A stretch of 64,000 nt of DNA, from assembly GCA_009767595.1 (NCBI GenBank), contig VSDK01015182.1:228778-292777 (forward strand). Reading direction: 5' to 3'. The position numbers were made by a program, and so were the translations under genes. Source of the DNA: Symbiodinium kawagutii (Eukaryota > Sar > Dinophyceae > Suessiales > Symbiodiniaceae). Positions within the stretch are counted from its first letter, which is position 1. Each line of letters begins with the position of its first letter. This document shows, piece by piece, positions 1 to 11,529 of this stretch. The notes below the pieces were generated by a model. The model was given only the letters and a program-made list of their open reading frames with translations. It had not been told where the DNA came from and did no database searches.

Positions 1-39
1 ATAACCCCTGTAAAACCACCAGCCAGTGACAGCTTAGCG

Positions 40-115
40 CCGGTACTGGTTGGATATCAGCGTGTTGGACGCTGGGCCACCCTGCCACCAAGGCCTTTGG
101 CTTCACTGGAGCTTC
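40..115 (-). CDS. Candidate exon, unassigned
   Basis: A short open segment on the minus strand follows a TTCCAG|G acceptor and translates to a proline- and alanine-rich peptide (EAPVKPKALVAGWPSVQHAD). It is more GC-rich than the surrounding repeats, like proven exons elsewhere in the window. No family is recognised, and the exon may continue off the left edge. This is an inference from composition and the splice site only. Confidence 0.25.
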
Positions 116-319
116 CTGGAAGTGGCATGGCAGCCAGGCTAATTGGCTGTTGAGAATGGTTGATTGAATGGCTATCAATAGTAGTGGCTAACTAGGCTAA
201 CTAGTTAATGGCAGCTAATGCTAATGGCTAGCCTAGTTAATGGCAGCTAATGGCTGACTAGGCTAATTAAGTATTGATCACCAGCTGCTTGGTTAATGAG
301 GGTCAGCTGATGATTAGTT

Positions 320-415
320 CATGATCAGTTCATGGTCAGTTGATGGTCACTTGACGGTCAGTTGAAGGGCACGTTGATGGCCAGTTGAAGGGCACATTGA
401 TGGTCAGTTGATGGG
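320..415. repeat. Degenerate 11-12 bp tandem repeat
   Basis: About eight imperfect copies of an ATGGTCAGTTG-like unit lie head to tail, for example atggtcagttg, atggtcacttg, acggtcagttg and aagggcacgttg. The region 120-600 around it is made of related TGGTTGAT/GGTTAATGGC words. No gene is visible from about 600 to 2240 apart from short incidental ORFs and a small CTT run near 1738-1752. Confidence 0.7.
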
Positions 416-2239
416 CAAGGACGGTAAATAACGGTTGATAATAGTGATTCATGATGATCAATGATGGCGAATGATGGTTGATTATGGCCAACTGATGGCT
501 AATAGTGAGAGGTAACCATGGCCAAGTGATAGTCAAACCATTTTTTAAAGAGAATGGTGTAAGCATTAATTAGCAAATCATTTGCTCAATGGCGATTTAG
601 CTATCACTTGAATGGTCATCTGGTTGTTGCCTGTCATGGACAAAATATCAAAATCTAATATATGAATTAGCCTGCAGTCACTAAATCAAATCATCGATCT
701 CCATATTCCGTTTCAATCGGACGATGATTGGTATCAATAATTAGCCAGTTGGGTTGCGTAAGCATCAAGCAATGTTCAAAAAGCGTTCATCAAGCACTCT
801 CTCTCAATAATCCATCATTCGCACAAAAGCTGTTGATTGTCAAATTGTCAACAAAGTCATGGGCATGACCAGTCGTTGATCCCTGGATTGTCCATCAGTG
901 CAAGCCTCTGGTGGGCATCCAAACATGTCCTAATCTACAAGCTGATCAAGCATGGGGTTAAGCCGAAACAGTGCCCAAAAACCACACATTCCGATGAAGC
1001 CCATGGTTCTAGGGATGGCAACCCAAGAAGGTTCCACTGATTCTTGAGATGTTCGTCGCTCGCCTTTGAACTGAATCATGCTGTGCCCAAGACAGCACTA
1101 ACAGCCGATTAGCAGCACCGAGGTTCCCAACAGCCGCAGGGGATTCTACGTTTTCCATGGCTGCAGCCTCTGGTCGGACAGCTGCCATGCCGGTTGAATG
1201 GTTGAGTGGTGATGATTACTTCTTCCACAGTGCTTTTCAAGGAGGTTTTACTTCAGTTTGTTGTGGGGTGTATATATTTCACAATATTTGTGTCTGGAAA
1301 TATCGGGATGATGCGGGATGGCACATTGATAACTTGTCAAAGTCAAATGCAAGTTTTGGGGATCAATAGCCACTAAATGTACAAACACACATATGCATAA
1401 TTACTGAATTGCACTGCACAATTCCAATCAACGCACACTCACTACAGAAAGAGCTCCTAACTTTTTCGTTGAAATTGCTGACGTTGGAATACCTTTATAT
1501 AAACAAAAGACCCCTCCTGCCTTCCTCTTGCCCATTGGCAAATTGGGCCCGCAAGAAAGAGTGGGAACCTCTCAAGATCTGACCTAGCTTCACCTATGCC
1601 ACACCCGAAGAAACCATGCACGGTGTTTGTCTTCATAAAAGTTTGATACTTCTGCAACTGACCCCCGCAATGAATCTTGCATGTGCATGCACAGTAAATG
1701 TGCAAGCTTCACTTGGCCTATGGCCATTTGATCTTCTCTTCTTCTTCTTCTTCCTCTCTGCAGGGTTCCACCTTCTACCTGAAAATATGTCACACCTAGA
1801 GTAGAACCAAATTGAAAAGGCAACAAATCCCTTGAGGGCGGGCTACTGAATTTTTGGATCGCTGCAACTACATGGGAATGCCACTCAGTTGGTTCCAAGC
1901 TCAGCCAAATTGCAATGATCCTGATGGCTGCAGGTGGGCTTTGGTGATGCTACTTTGAGAGGATCGGTTGAACTCAAACAAACTTGCAAATCGTGGACAT
2001 GTTGCTGTTGGGTTCAACATCTGTTGGGAGATGCTTGAGCTATGGTTTTAGATGTTTATTCTCAGTACTAAAGAAGCCCATGCTGAAACTCATGAAACAT
2101 CCCAGGTACCTATTGTTTCTCCACAAACGGCCGACTCATCACGTGGTTAAACAAAGGTCAACATACTTGCACAAAAACGCCGGGCGCATCTGGATGTATT
2201 TGGGATCGTTTGGTTTCCGTCTGCAGCCATCCCTCGATT

Positions 2240-2363
2240 CCAGACCCAATGACATGCTGGTAAAAGCCCTGCTGCGCAGCTGCTTTTCCTCCATGTCTAC
2301 TTCTGGCTCAGCAGCACGGTCCCCCAATTCAGGCCGGTTCGCCAAGCCCAGATCTCTGTACAA
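2240..2363 (-). CDS. Candidate exon, unassigned
   Basis: This GC-rich minus-strand segment has a charged, plausible protein frame (LANRPELGDRAAEPEVDMEE, then KQLRSRAF). It lies downstream of the stop codon of the OGFOD2-like gene, so it would belong to a separate gene continuing to lower coordinates. No family is recognised. The opposite strand is also open here, which weakens the call. Confidence 0.3.
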
Positions 2364-2976
2364 GTAGTGACTCAGTATGACTCAGGAAAAATGCATTTAT
2401 TTTTGAGGGGTCGAGCTGTGAATGAAAAACATATGACTCATATTTGATTGGGAAGCACCACCTTTTCCTGGTATAACTGGTTGCTCGTGAATGTGGATTT
2501 CCCATCAATGCAGCAGAAATTGAGAACACACACACACACTTCTATTTTTTGCTATGTTTGTCATGAGCTTTGATGTTCAAAACCTCTGAATAGCTGAGTT
2601 ATACTCACAAAAATCAAAGAAGGTTTATGCAACTCTTCAATGATATTCAATGCACCTTCAAATGCAGTTACGCACACATGCTCAATTTAAGACACTTGAT
2701 TGTTTGTGTGTGCATGCCTTTTGCGCACATCAACGTATATCCGTCTGCCACGTAAATCAATAAAGGTATGATAGCTACAACCCCTGTCAAACAATGATAA
2801 GAAAGCGAATGCTCACTGAAATATATACATGATTTATTGATTTGTAATAACCATCACTTGCTCCTCGACAAAAAATGACAATACCCTTGTTAACAGCCAA
2901 ACAGGACGCAAATGCAATAATTGCATATTGCATGCAATTAGAAGCAACCTGTTTGATGTTTGACTCAGGGCAATCC

Positions 2977-5900
2977 TCAGTCATAGAGGTCGTCACTTGA
3001 CATGTCGGTGGGTGATGCTTCCATCACTGTGGGCTCACAGGGCGGAACTGTAAAGCCTTCGTGGTAGTAGCGATTGGTGGGCACCACATTGGGCTGACTG
3101 AAACACATGGGGCAAAAGTCGTTGCGCACACCACTGGAACGGCACCATAAGATCAGGTTGTGACGACGTCCGTTGGAGATTGGCGTTGCCTTGTGAAGCC
3201 TCGGAAGCAAAGCCAAGCCCCAGCACGGGACCGCAGTATCTTTCTTCCATAGTTCTGGTTCTACTTTACAAGGAGGAAAAATCAGACTTCAACTGTATTT
3301 ATACAGTATAACCAGTTGATTTCTTAGAATCAACTGGCTTCTCATGAGTCTCGGGAGCAGGAAATTACTTGCAAAGGTCTTGATTTGTAGACAGTGCAAT
3401 GCTGCAAGTGAAGCACGAGAAGAGTGATGGATATGGGTCTCCTGGCAAAAAAAGTATTTTGGACGCTAAACATTTTTATGGCAAACAACTAGTAGCTAAA
3501 ATAGCTTCAGTGAGCAACACGAGAGGCCACATGATAGCAGTCCTTCATTTTTCGCAAGCATCCAACAATGACTCACAGATCCATAATAATAACCCCACCA
3601 AATATTGTGATGGTAACATCATACTGCATTCTTGAGCCAAACATGAATTCACCATGAACAATTGACAATGGGAATGAATACTTAACCATAACCCTGACAA
3701 TTTACAATCACCTAAACACTAGCAATCATTGATCATAAATCCTTATTGACTGTTACCCTATCAGCTATCAGTGCACCACTAGCAATCATGTAATCCTATA
3801 GTAAACCATATTGAAACCGCTATTAGGTCTCGACTAATCCTTACCCATCCTCATTGTTGACCATCCATCGTTGCTTCCCAGGACTCCACCGTTGCGCAAG
3901 GCGTAACGCGTACAGCCCAGCCGCTCCAGTCCTGCGTGGAACACGCCCCAGCCACGTCGCAGCTGGGCCTCCACCTCCTTCCCCGCGTCTTTGTCGGTGG
4001 CCAAGCCGTAGTAAACGACCTCAGCTGAGGCAGTTGGCAGCTCTGTTTGGTGCTGTTCAGTATGGCTCAGTGCTGGAAATAGTATGGCCATAGCATGGTT
4101 ATAATATTGGTGATTCATCGATGGTTCAGCTGTTGATCATTGTTATATAATATGCGTTCCAGCTTTACTTCATCTATGATCAGTATGGTAGACCATTGGC
4201 CATGGTAAAAAAATTGGATTGACCATGGATTGTTGCTTTCCAGAATGGTTCGGTATATTTCATGTCTATCCTTCATCTGAATGCATGCTTAATCAACCTG
4301 TACGTTCAGTAATTTCTTGGCAATGCTTGATAGTGGTACTCCTCGGCAGTGGTTGTTGATCATGGTAAAGAATAGTCGGGTCTGCTTGGAGAATCTGCCC
4401 TTAAGTTCATACAGCTCGAGAATGCCTTGTGTTTTTGAGGGGACCAGTGTGTCAACGTTGGGGAGAAGATGTTATTGGCCATAGCTTGAAGATCTTGAAG
4501 ATTAATTTCACCCAAGCTGGCAGCAGCAATGCTGACATCTTAAGTCCAAAGCTTGCAGGAGGGGAACAAAAAATACACCAATCCAAATGAAAACATAATG
4601 CAACATAAAGCAGTCTGTCAACTCATGAGGATGCTGAAGGAGCAAACATGCAAATTTCATGAAACTTATTGACCGTGCCAGACTGAGAATCTGCTTGTCA
4701 GCATATATCATCGACAATTGCAAATGAAACACAAAAAAAAAAACAAACTGATGACCCAGGCACATTTCCACCGCCCCAGGTGCCACCAATGTTGATGTTC
4801 AAGGTGACCTCTGCGTTGTCATAGTGCAGCGCCAAGTCTTTGTCTCCATTGGCCGTGGAATCATAGAGCACTGTGAAGGCTCGATATGAGTCCAGCTTCT
4901 CACAGAAGGCAGGCAACAAGCGATTCGCCACGACATTGACATAGTCAAAGACCAGGGGATCCAGCAGGCGCTCACCTGACATCGATAAGGCTTCAAAAAC
5001 AGGACACCCAAGTGAAAGAAACATCCGGCATTCGTTTACTGTATATTCCATGATTCAAGTGGTAACATTTAGTCACTTTGTGCTCATGCAGGCCCACTGC
5101 TAAACATGGTCAACCAGTGGCAATACGTGCTTTGTGTTGACACGAAAAAGCAGAGTTGTCAATATTCATTTGCCGTTCCAAGATTCAAGCTTAAACCAGA
5201 TTCAATTGCAAGGCTCAAGACCAACATTGCTGACCCAGTAGAGTTGCAAGCCGCATGAAGACTGACAAAAACAATCAGCAATCTTAACAATATAGAGGTG
5301 TGGGCTAAGCTACCAGCTACCCCAACAAATGAAGGTCCAAAACCTCACAGTCCATATCCTTCAAAGCACCTTCTCTTAGTAATCCAATTGCCAATAACGT
5401 TATCTGACGTTATCTGACCAGCTTTCCAACACCAAAGTTTCAAAACACTACAGCACTGACTAGTACTCTCTCTCCAAGCAATTAGTTGTGTTCCATGTTT
5501 GGCCAACTGGTGGCTTCTCAAAATAGGGGACCCAAAAAATGGCCGTATATTGTTATAAATGATTCCTAAACTGGCTGCTTCGGGGGACCCCTATTTGAAG
5601 AAACGCCCATATCCACTAATGTTATGGGTGATTTTCGCCTGTTATCACCTATTCTCAACTATTCACCAGCTTACCAGTAAGAGTGCTATGGATCACCTGC
5701 TTATTCACCAGCTGTTCCCATTCTCAATGCTCAGCTCATCAAACGTAGCAGCTCAGCTTTCACTTCATGCACTGGTCCAAGCCGCAAAACCCCAACTCCG
5801 AGAGGATAATTCCAAAGCGGTTCATGGTGTTCGGTGCTGTCCGTGGCAAGCCTTTGCGACGACCGGACAAACCGCAGCTGTGACCATCCTAGACTCCTTG

Positions 5901-6693
5901 GCTAAGCTAACATCAGATAGTATCGTGAACTCATTTTTACATTAGCGCTATGCACGAGGTTTTGGTAATCTCCGGCATTGTGGGCATGGAGGGAACACTG
6001 TGGTGACCCTCCGTTGCAGACATTCGAATGAGGAAAGGATTTGGATCGGTGTCGCGAACCTATTTACCGCATACATACATACATACATATACGCATCAAA
6101 AACATCCGAAAACACATTTGAAATCAATCGATTCTCTATGCCGAGCTGCCAGAATCCAGAAAATTGCAAAGTTCTGCTTCCAACTGATCACAGAAAGTCT
6201 CCGTGAAGACGGGAAAGGTCCAAATGTGACGTGAAACTTCCACCAAGAGATTCTTGGCTATCAGTCCTGCAGCCCAAAATGGTGACTGTCTGAGAGAAAT
6301 GATCAGCCTTTAGGCATCCAAAATGGAGCGACTTGATTTTGCGCGGTGATTCTTGATGGAGTTTCAGCACTTCTTACCTGTAAACACCCATGTCAAAACG
6401 TGGCTCACGACTCAAGAGCCCGAAAATTTGGCGCATGCTAATGCCCAAAAAAAAACATATTCAATGATGCATACTGTCCCACCCTAAATCTTGAAATCTG
6501 AAGAAGGTCACACGTTCCGTGTAGGGGCCTCGGGTACGCCTTCCAAGCCCGCGCCTGGAATGATGTCGGCGCCCGGCTTCTGAAGCTCGGCCACCAGTTC
6601 TCGGAAACCATCCTGGAGATAAGGCAGCTCCAAGTTGTAGACCTCTGGGTGTTGAGCTTGGTACTCCTTCCTCAGCAGCAAGGGGCGATTGTT
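2977..6693 (-). CDS. OGFOD2-like 2-oxoglutarate/Fe(II) dioxygenase, 3' six exons
   Basis: Exons, reading minus: 6693-6540, 6266-6150, 5851-5771, 4975-4764, 4019-3925 and 3199-2977 (stop). All junction phases agree and give 293 residues. Landmarks in order are FPVFTETFCDQLEAEL, PNTMNRFGIILSELG, the metal-binding HxD in LHYDNAEVTLNI, GGTWGGGN, YYGLATDKDAG, the distal His in LHKATPI and the 2-oxoglutarate Arg in GRRHNL. These are followed by the SSxVRNxxCPMC tail typical of OGFOD2-like proteins. Such proteins are predicted prolyl/lysyl-hydroxylase-fold enzymes that use Fe(II), O2 and 2-oxoglutarate; the substrate is unknown. Donors are GC at 6539, 6149, 5770 and 3924, and GT at 4763. The upstream exon starts in phase 0 at an AG|A acceptor, so one or more 5' exons with the start codon are probably missing (human OGFOD2 is about 350 residues). 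The family call is strong; the exact ends are inferred by phase. Confidence 0.88.
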
Positions 6694-6713
6694 CTAACAA
6701 GAACCTATCAAAC

Positions 6714-6732
6714 ACACACACACACACACACA
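6714..6732. repeat. (CA)n microsatellite
   Basis: A pure CA dinucleotide run lies just upstream, in gene orientation, of the first recognised exon of the OGFOD2-like gene. It serves only as a polymorphic simple repeat. Confidence 0.9.
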
Positions 6733-7355
6733 AACACACTCAAAATGATGCACAATCACGCACACATATTCCACATGTTTGCTAAATGCTAAATAAACGA
6801 GGAAGTGTACATGAAGAAGTGCCGAGAAGTGCTGATAAGTGTTCAAGGATCTTGGAGGATTGGCTCTGTGTGATCGATTTCAATACCAGTGAAACGGGCA
6901 GCTTAAAGTTAGAAAACCACACTCTGATGCGCATCTATACTGCCAACTGCTGCTGCTGGTTGGCATCATTCATTCCTCCCTTGCATCCCATACTGCAAGC
7001 TAATCATGCTCGCAGCTACCATCCCATCATCAATCTAAAGTATCTAAAGCATAATGAGCCAGAAATAACAATCCTACACTTTTAGCTCTGCAACGGACAA
7101 TCCACCAAGGTTCTTGCGTCTTAGAATTTCCGTATTGCCTCACATCATCCAGCCAGTATAGCTGTTGTATCCGTACCATTGGTGGTGATGTCCTGTTTTA
7201 CCGCCGTTGTCTGTTCATTGTTCATCATGTTCCTTCAATGCTTTTTGAAGCATTCCCATTCCCCCTTGAGAAAAACATCACCCAACATCAACCAGCATCA
7301 ACTCAATCAATCCAAATCCCTAAACTCATCTTGTTCAGAAACTCCTCAGCCACTG

Positions 7356-7426
7356 NNNNNNNNNNNNNNNNNNNNNNNNNNNNNNNNNNNNNNNNNNNNN
7401 NNNNNNNNNNNNNNNNNNNNNNNNNN
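7356..7426. other. Assembly gap (N run)
   Basis: A run of 71 N bases, so the sequence is a scaffold. It abuts a GC-rich candidate exon at 7427-7514, which may therefore be truncated. Confidence 1.
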
Positions 7427-7514
7427 GGGGCGCTTGGAGCCGCTCCAGGCGCTGCCGCCGCAGCTCCGTCAGGACCTCCTCGGCGTCGAAGCCTTCGAGC
7501 TCCGAGCGGTGCTC
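7427..7514 (-). CDS. Candidate exon next to assembly gap
   Basis: After a CTGAG|G acceptor the minus strand encodes a charged helical peptide (EHRSELEGFDAEEVLTELRR, then QRLERLQA) and then runs into the gap. The composition is far more GC-rich than the flanks. The spacing of acidic residues and xLRRQRLExL is loosely reminiscent of phosducin-like N-terminal helices, but that is too weak to name it. Confidence 0.35.
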
Positions 7515-8130
7515 CTCAGATCGAGGGGTGACCAACCACTGAGTCATCCAAAGTAAAGCTATGGTTAATGGTTAGTTAATAATATTTATAGTAATAGATG
7601 TTAATGGTTATAATTAGTAATCAATTATAGCTATTAGCTGTGAGTCAATGATGATTAATTAACAGCAAGGATCAGCAAGGTGTTTATATAGTGAGTCACC
7701 TGGTACTAAGGTAATCGATATAGTTAATGAATGTGAATATGTATATATATATATATATATATCTAAGGTGTATAGCAATTTTTACCTTCAAAGTTAGTCA
7801 TCCAGGGTAATCAATGTGAATATAATTGATTAGGATATGATGGTTACCCTGCGTAATACACTGTGTTGGATACCCTGCAATATATGATGAAAACGCATGA
7901 AAACGGAAGAACAACAGAACTCCACTGAGATCCAGTGGCAATCAACGTTAGAAGCAGGTTGATCATGATAAATCAGTGTAGCTGAAGCCATTCCCAAACG
8001 AGAGAATGCAGTGGATACAACCACCAAAAGAATGACCAGCATACCATAGCTTTCATTCATGGGGTGGAACTCTTCAAGGCGAAAATCCTAAGGATATCAA
8101 GGATGGTTCACTACATGAAACAATTTTAGC

Positions 8131-9410
8131 ATATTTTAGCAAATATTATGCCTGAATAGCAGTATACAACCTTGCTGGCTGATCTCCCGAGTGCCAACAA
8201 GGCCAACCACTGCTTTTTCGAAAAGGACCCAGCCTCCAGGAAAGCAGCATCGTCCCCAGTGTAGGTGAAATGTTTGCCCACACTTCTGACGAAGTAATTC
8301 TGAGTGGTGCGGCATTGGCACATCCAATAGTCATTTGCACGGCCCATTTTGCCCTGCTTGGAACCCATAGCACACCGGAAAGTTGTGCAGGGATGAAGGG
8401 ATGCGTTGTTGTGCCACTTTGCTGGTGGAATCACTGGCGATGCTTGCTCTCCCTCTGTGCCATGATGGTTTGAGCGAGATGATCACAGGATGAACCAAGT
8501 TGATTTCATGGTGGTTGCCGATGGTTTTCTAACATTGTCGTGAACCATGGTCCCCACTGCCCGGTCATGCCATAGTTCTATCTGACCAAAACCAGCATTA
8601 ACAGCACACAAAATCATAATCAAGTCGTATCAAGTTGTCCTATTTTCACTCTTCACCTTTTCGGCCCTTTGTCTGCCATTTGAACTGCCCGGTCACTACC
8701 CCGAGCCGAAGCGCAGCAGGAAGACACGCAGCCAATTTGGGTCGTCCACAAAGGCTTTTCCCGTTCGCCAGCTGCAGAAGGAATATGGCCTTTGTGCACT
8801 TAGTGAACCATCTTAGCCATTGCCATAGTGAACTGTCTTCCACTTCGGGCATGGTTATGCCCGTCCATGGCTTGCAAATATTTGCAAATCACATGACCTC
8901 GGTTTCGATCTTTTTCCCCATCCAGGCGCACTCGCCGGTTGAGCGCCCGGGGGGCGCCGTGGACGGTGGGTGAAAACTGGTACCACCACGCTACCACGAA
9001 AGAAGCGCTGCAGCTCTCAACTGAAAATGGCTGTGGAGCCAAGTCTTTTCGGATCTTTTCGGCATGTTCCAGGTTCCGCCCCAAACCAAATGGCATGACC
9101 TCTACATCCTCTATATGACTCTTGTTGTAGATATTGGTTTCAGAGACCATCAATCTTCAGTGCGAGCCACACCTGAACAAAGCATAGAACAATGAACCCT
9201 AGCGGCACCAAAATTCTCCAGAATTTAATGATCCAAAAGCCACTCTACAATGGCTCTCGAGCAGTCCTTTGGCTTTGCAAGGCTGGTGGCAAAAGCTACT
9301 GCCATCACTATCTCGAGCTGTCGCTCTGACTTGCCTGGAGGGCCCAAAGCGGGACGAAAGCTAGGCATGGTGACCAAAGACCATGTTGTCTCAACACCCT
9401 TTGAAGCCAT
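8131..9410 (-). CDS. Two or three candidate exons of an unidentified gene
   Basis: Minus-strand open segments occur at about 8131-8434 (includes GRANDYWMCQCRTTQNYFVR) and 9225-9410 (includes GPPGKSERQLEIVMAVAF, ending at a stop in EWLLDH). A third at about 8880-9150 is weaker. They have coding-like composition, but no family is recognised and the joins between them are not established. They could belong to one gene with the exon at 9992-10127, or to several. Around them, 7560-8100 holds AT-rich DNA with a (TA)n run near 7744-7761 and no gene that I can see. Confidence 0.3.
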
Positions 9411-9991
9411 CGCAGTGTCTTGTTCTGATTCAACTGTGAGATTGCTTGGTCAGCTCCAGTTGTAAGACGGTCTGGTAAGAATGGTTTGGACAGAGACGGA
9501 CTTGGAAGGAAAGGGCCCCTGTCTTGACACCAAAATCCTTGCACAGTTGAACTCAGAGCCGTCATGAGTTTTCCCATTTGTCCAAGCTAATGTGGTCATC
9601 TTGCATTTTCGAACAAACTCAACTCAGAAAAACTACGACCAACAAAAACATGCAAAGAGCCTGGGTTCACTCATGTGCTCCCTCCATCTGAAGGTGGATA
9701 TTGGCCATTCCCAAGAGATCCCCAGTCAAGTGCTCTGGTTTTGACGACTTGCATCGTGCATGTTGTGAGACTCTGGATCCCATACCTTCGCCCAGGTCTT
9801 CATCTGCCGAGAGGCTACAACAAAAGGATCTTCGCCTTTGCCGTGGCCGTGCTCTGCAATAAGTGGTTGTTTAGTTGGTTTATAAAATGATTATTGAAAT
9901 CGTCAGCTGGCTAGTCTCAAAAATGGACAAAAATGGCTATAGTTTCATCAGAAATTATAATCTGTGAAAGGAGGCTGGCTTAACCTCTCGT

Positions 9992-10127
9992 CTAAATAGT
10001 GATCATGTCATAGCGCTTGCCGTTCACAAAAATCATGGTCAAAGCTCCACTGGCCGTATTACCCTCTGCATCCACTGATCTGGCAATGAAATATCCAGCA
10101 TTTGTAGCTGCTTTGCCAGGAGTTTCC
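9992..10127 (-). CDS. Terminal exon of an unidentified gene
   Basis: A strong polypyrimidine tract and TTTTTTTCAG|G acceptor precede an open frame (ETPGKAATNAGYFIARSVDA, then EGNTASGALTMIFVNGKRYD) that ends with TAG at 9992. The acceptor and composition are persuasive for a real last exon. The protein family is not recognised. An upstream stretch at about 10160-10250 may be the preceding exon. From 10300 to 11500 I see no convincing gene. Confidence 0.45.
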
Positions 10128-11529
10128 CTGAAAAAAATGTGATTTCCATTGCCAGCTGACTGCTCTGCTGGCAAGCAACGTGACGAGGCCAAGGTGGAGG
10201 ATTCTTCCTCGCCCATCATGTCTTGACCTCTCCTGGCAGGGGCTTTCAGCAAAAGGTGCTTCTGGTAAGGAAAAAATGGCATCTAATGATGATTAACCTT
10301 GATGGCTAGCCATGGTTAATAGATAGTTAATGATGGTGCACCAGTTGAGATTCATCCCAGCTACGGCAAAATTGTCTTGCATCCGGTTTTTGGTGGCTCA
10401 GCAGTGTTCAACTTAAAGCCACCGTAAGCCACCTGCAACTTTTCTTTTGCAGCTGGTAGTCTTGTCGCAAGTTCACCCTCCACCATCCACCACCCATGCT
10501 GCACATGGATCAGAGATGATCAAAGTTAGTGCCACTAACATGTGCTACACAATAAATTCTTGCAATTGTTGTCACTCAACTGCCGACACTTCAGCCAGGC
10601 TTCTGGCAGCCTTTGCAAGTCAGCCGTTTCTCAGTTTCTAAACTCCCCTCAAACCCTTGGTGGCTAAAAGCAGCGTGCCTGTCTTCGATACAGCAAACTG
10701 TGACGATGATGCCCAGCAAAGCACAAACGGCACAGCAAATGAAAACGAAGCTGGTGCCAGCTGCCTCACGTGACAGTGTCTTATCTTCAATGATGCGCAG
10801 GCATGGTTCATATTACATGCTCATACTAATACTTTACAGTCGCAGGCAATTTGATATGCCTGGACCACATTCAAATTCTATCCCTGGCTCGTGCCATCGG
10901 ATGTGAATTGAACTAGGTGTTTCATACGGGCTCATGATGCTTAACAATTGCGGCCTTGATAACGGTCACCCCGTGTAGGGCTAATATGGAAAAAGGACAC
11001 TCCAACACCACCATAGGCATGATCATTCTTTCAGCGATTGCAAGGGTCTAGCCAGCTAGCCTCGATTCTGGTACGGTCATACTTGCACAAAAACCCAAGC
11101 ACCCGCGTGATATATGACTGGCACAAGTCCGGTGCAAACTGAAGTTGAGCTAAGTCCAATGTTCCCCAAGGCAACTCAAGTACGAGGCTGTATCGACTTT
11201 CCCTTGCCCCGCTTTTTGGTTGTCAGGCGTACACCATTTACATATATGTTCATTTGCTGCGAGCATATGTGAACTGCTTTTGCTGTTACAGACGTGCGAA
11301 AAACATGATTACACTGGTATGCACGCGTAAAGGAAATGCACAGAATACATGTTTTCAATTGTACTCCATAGATCTCCATAGCATGAATCCGCCAAAATCC
11401 CTGGGTTGATTGGAGGCCGCACTGGACACACATGTAAGCTTCCGTAGCGGGAAAAAAAAAACTTCTTTGCTGTGTGGAGCCATGAGTCCCCATGAATCCA
11501 AATAAATCTTGGCTCCAGCCCTAGCTTCG

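Noticed and set aside
3631-3645. CTTGAGCCAAACATG as a relict spliced leader on the minus strand
   Set aside because: Eleven bases match the leader end, but it lies inside an intron of the OGFOD2-like gene with no intronless coding sequence behind it. Probably chance.
7427-7514. Phosducin-like protein
   Set aside because: Only about 28 residues are visible beside an N gap, and similarity rests on a few charged residues. Kept as an unnamed exon.
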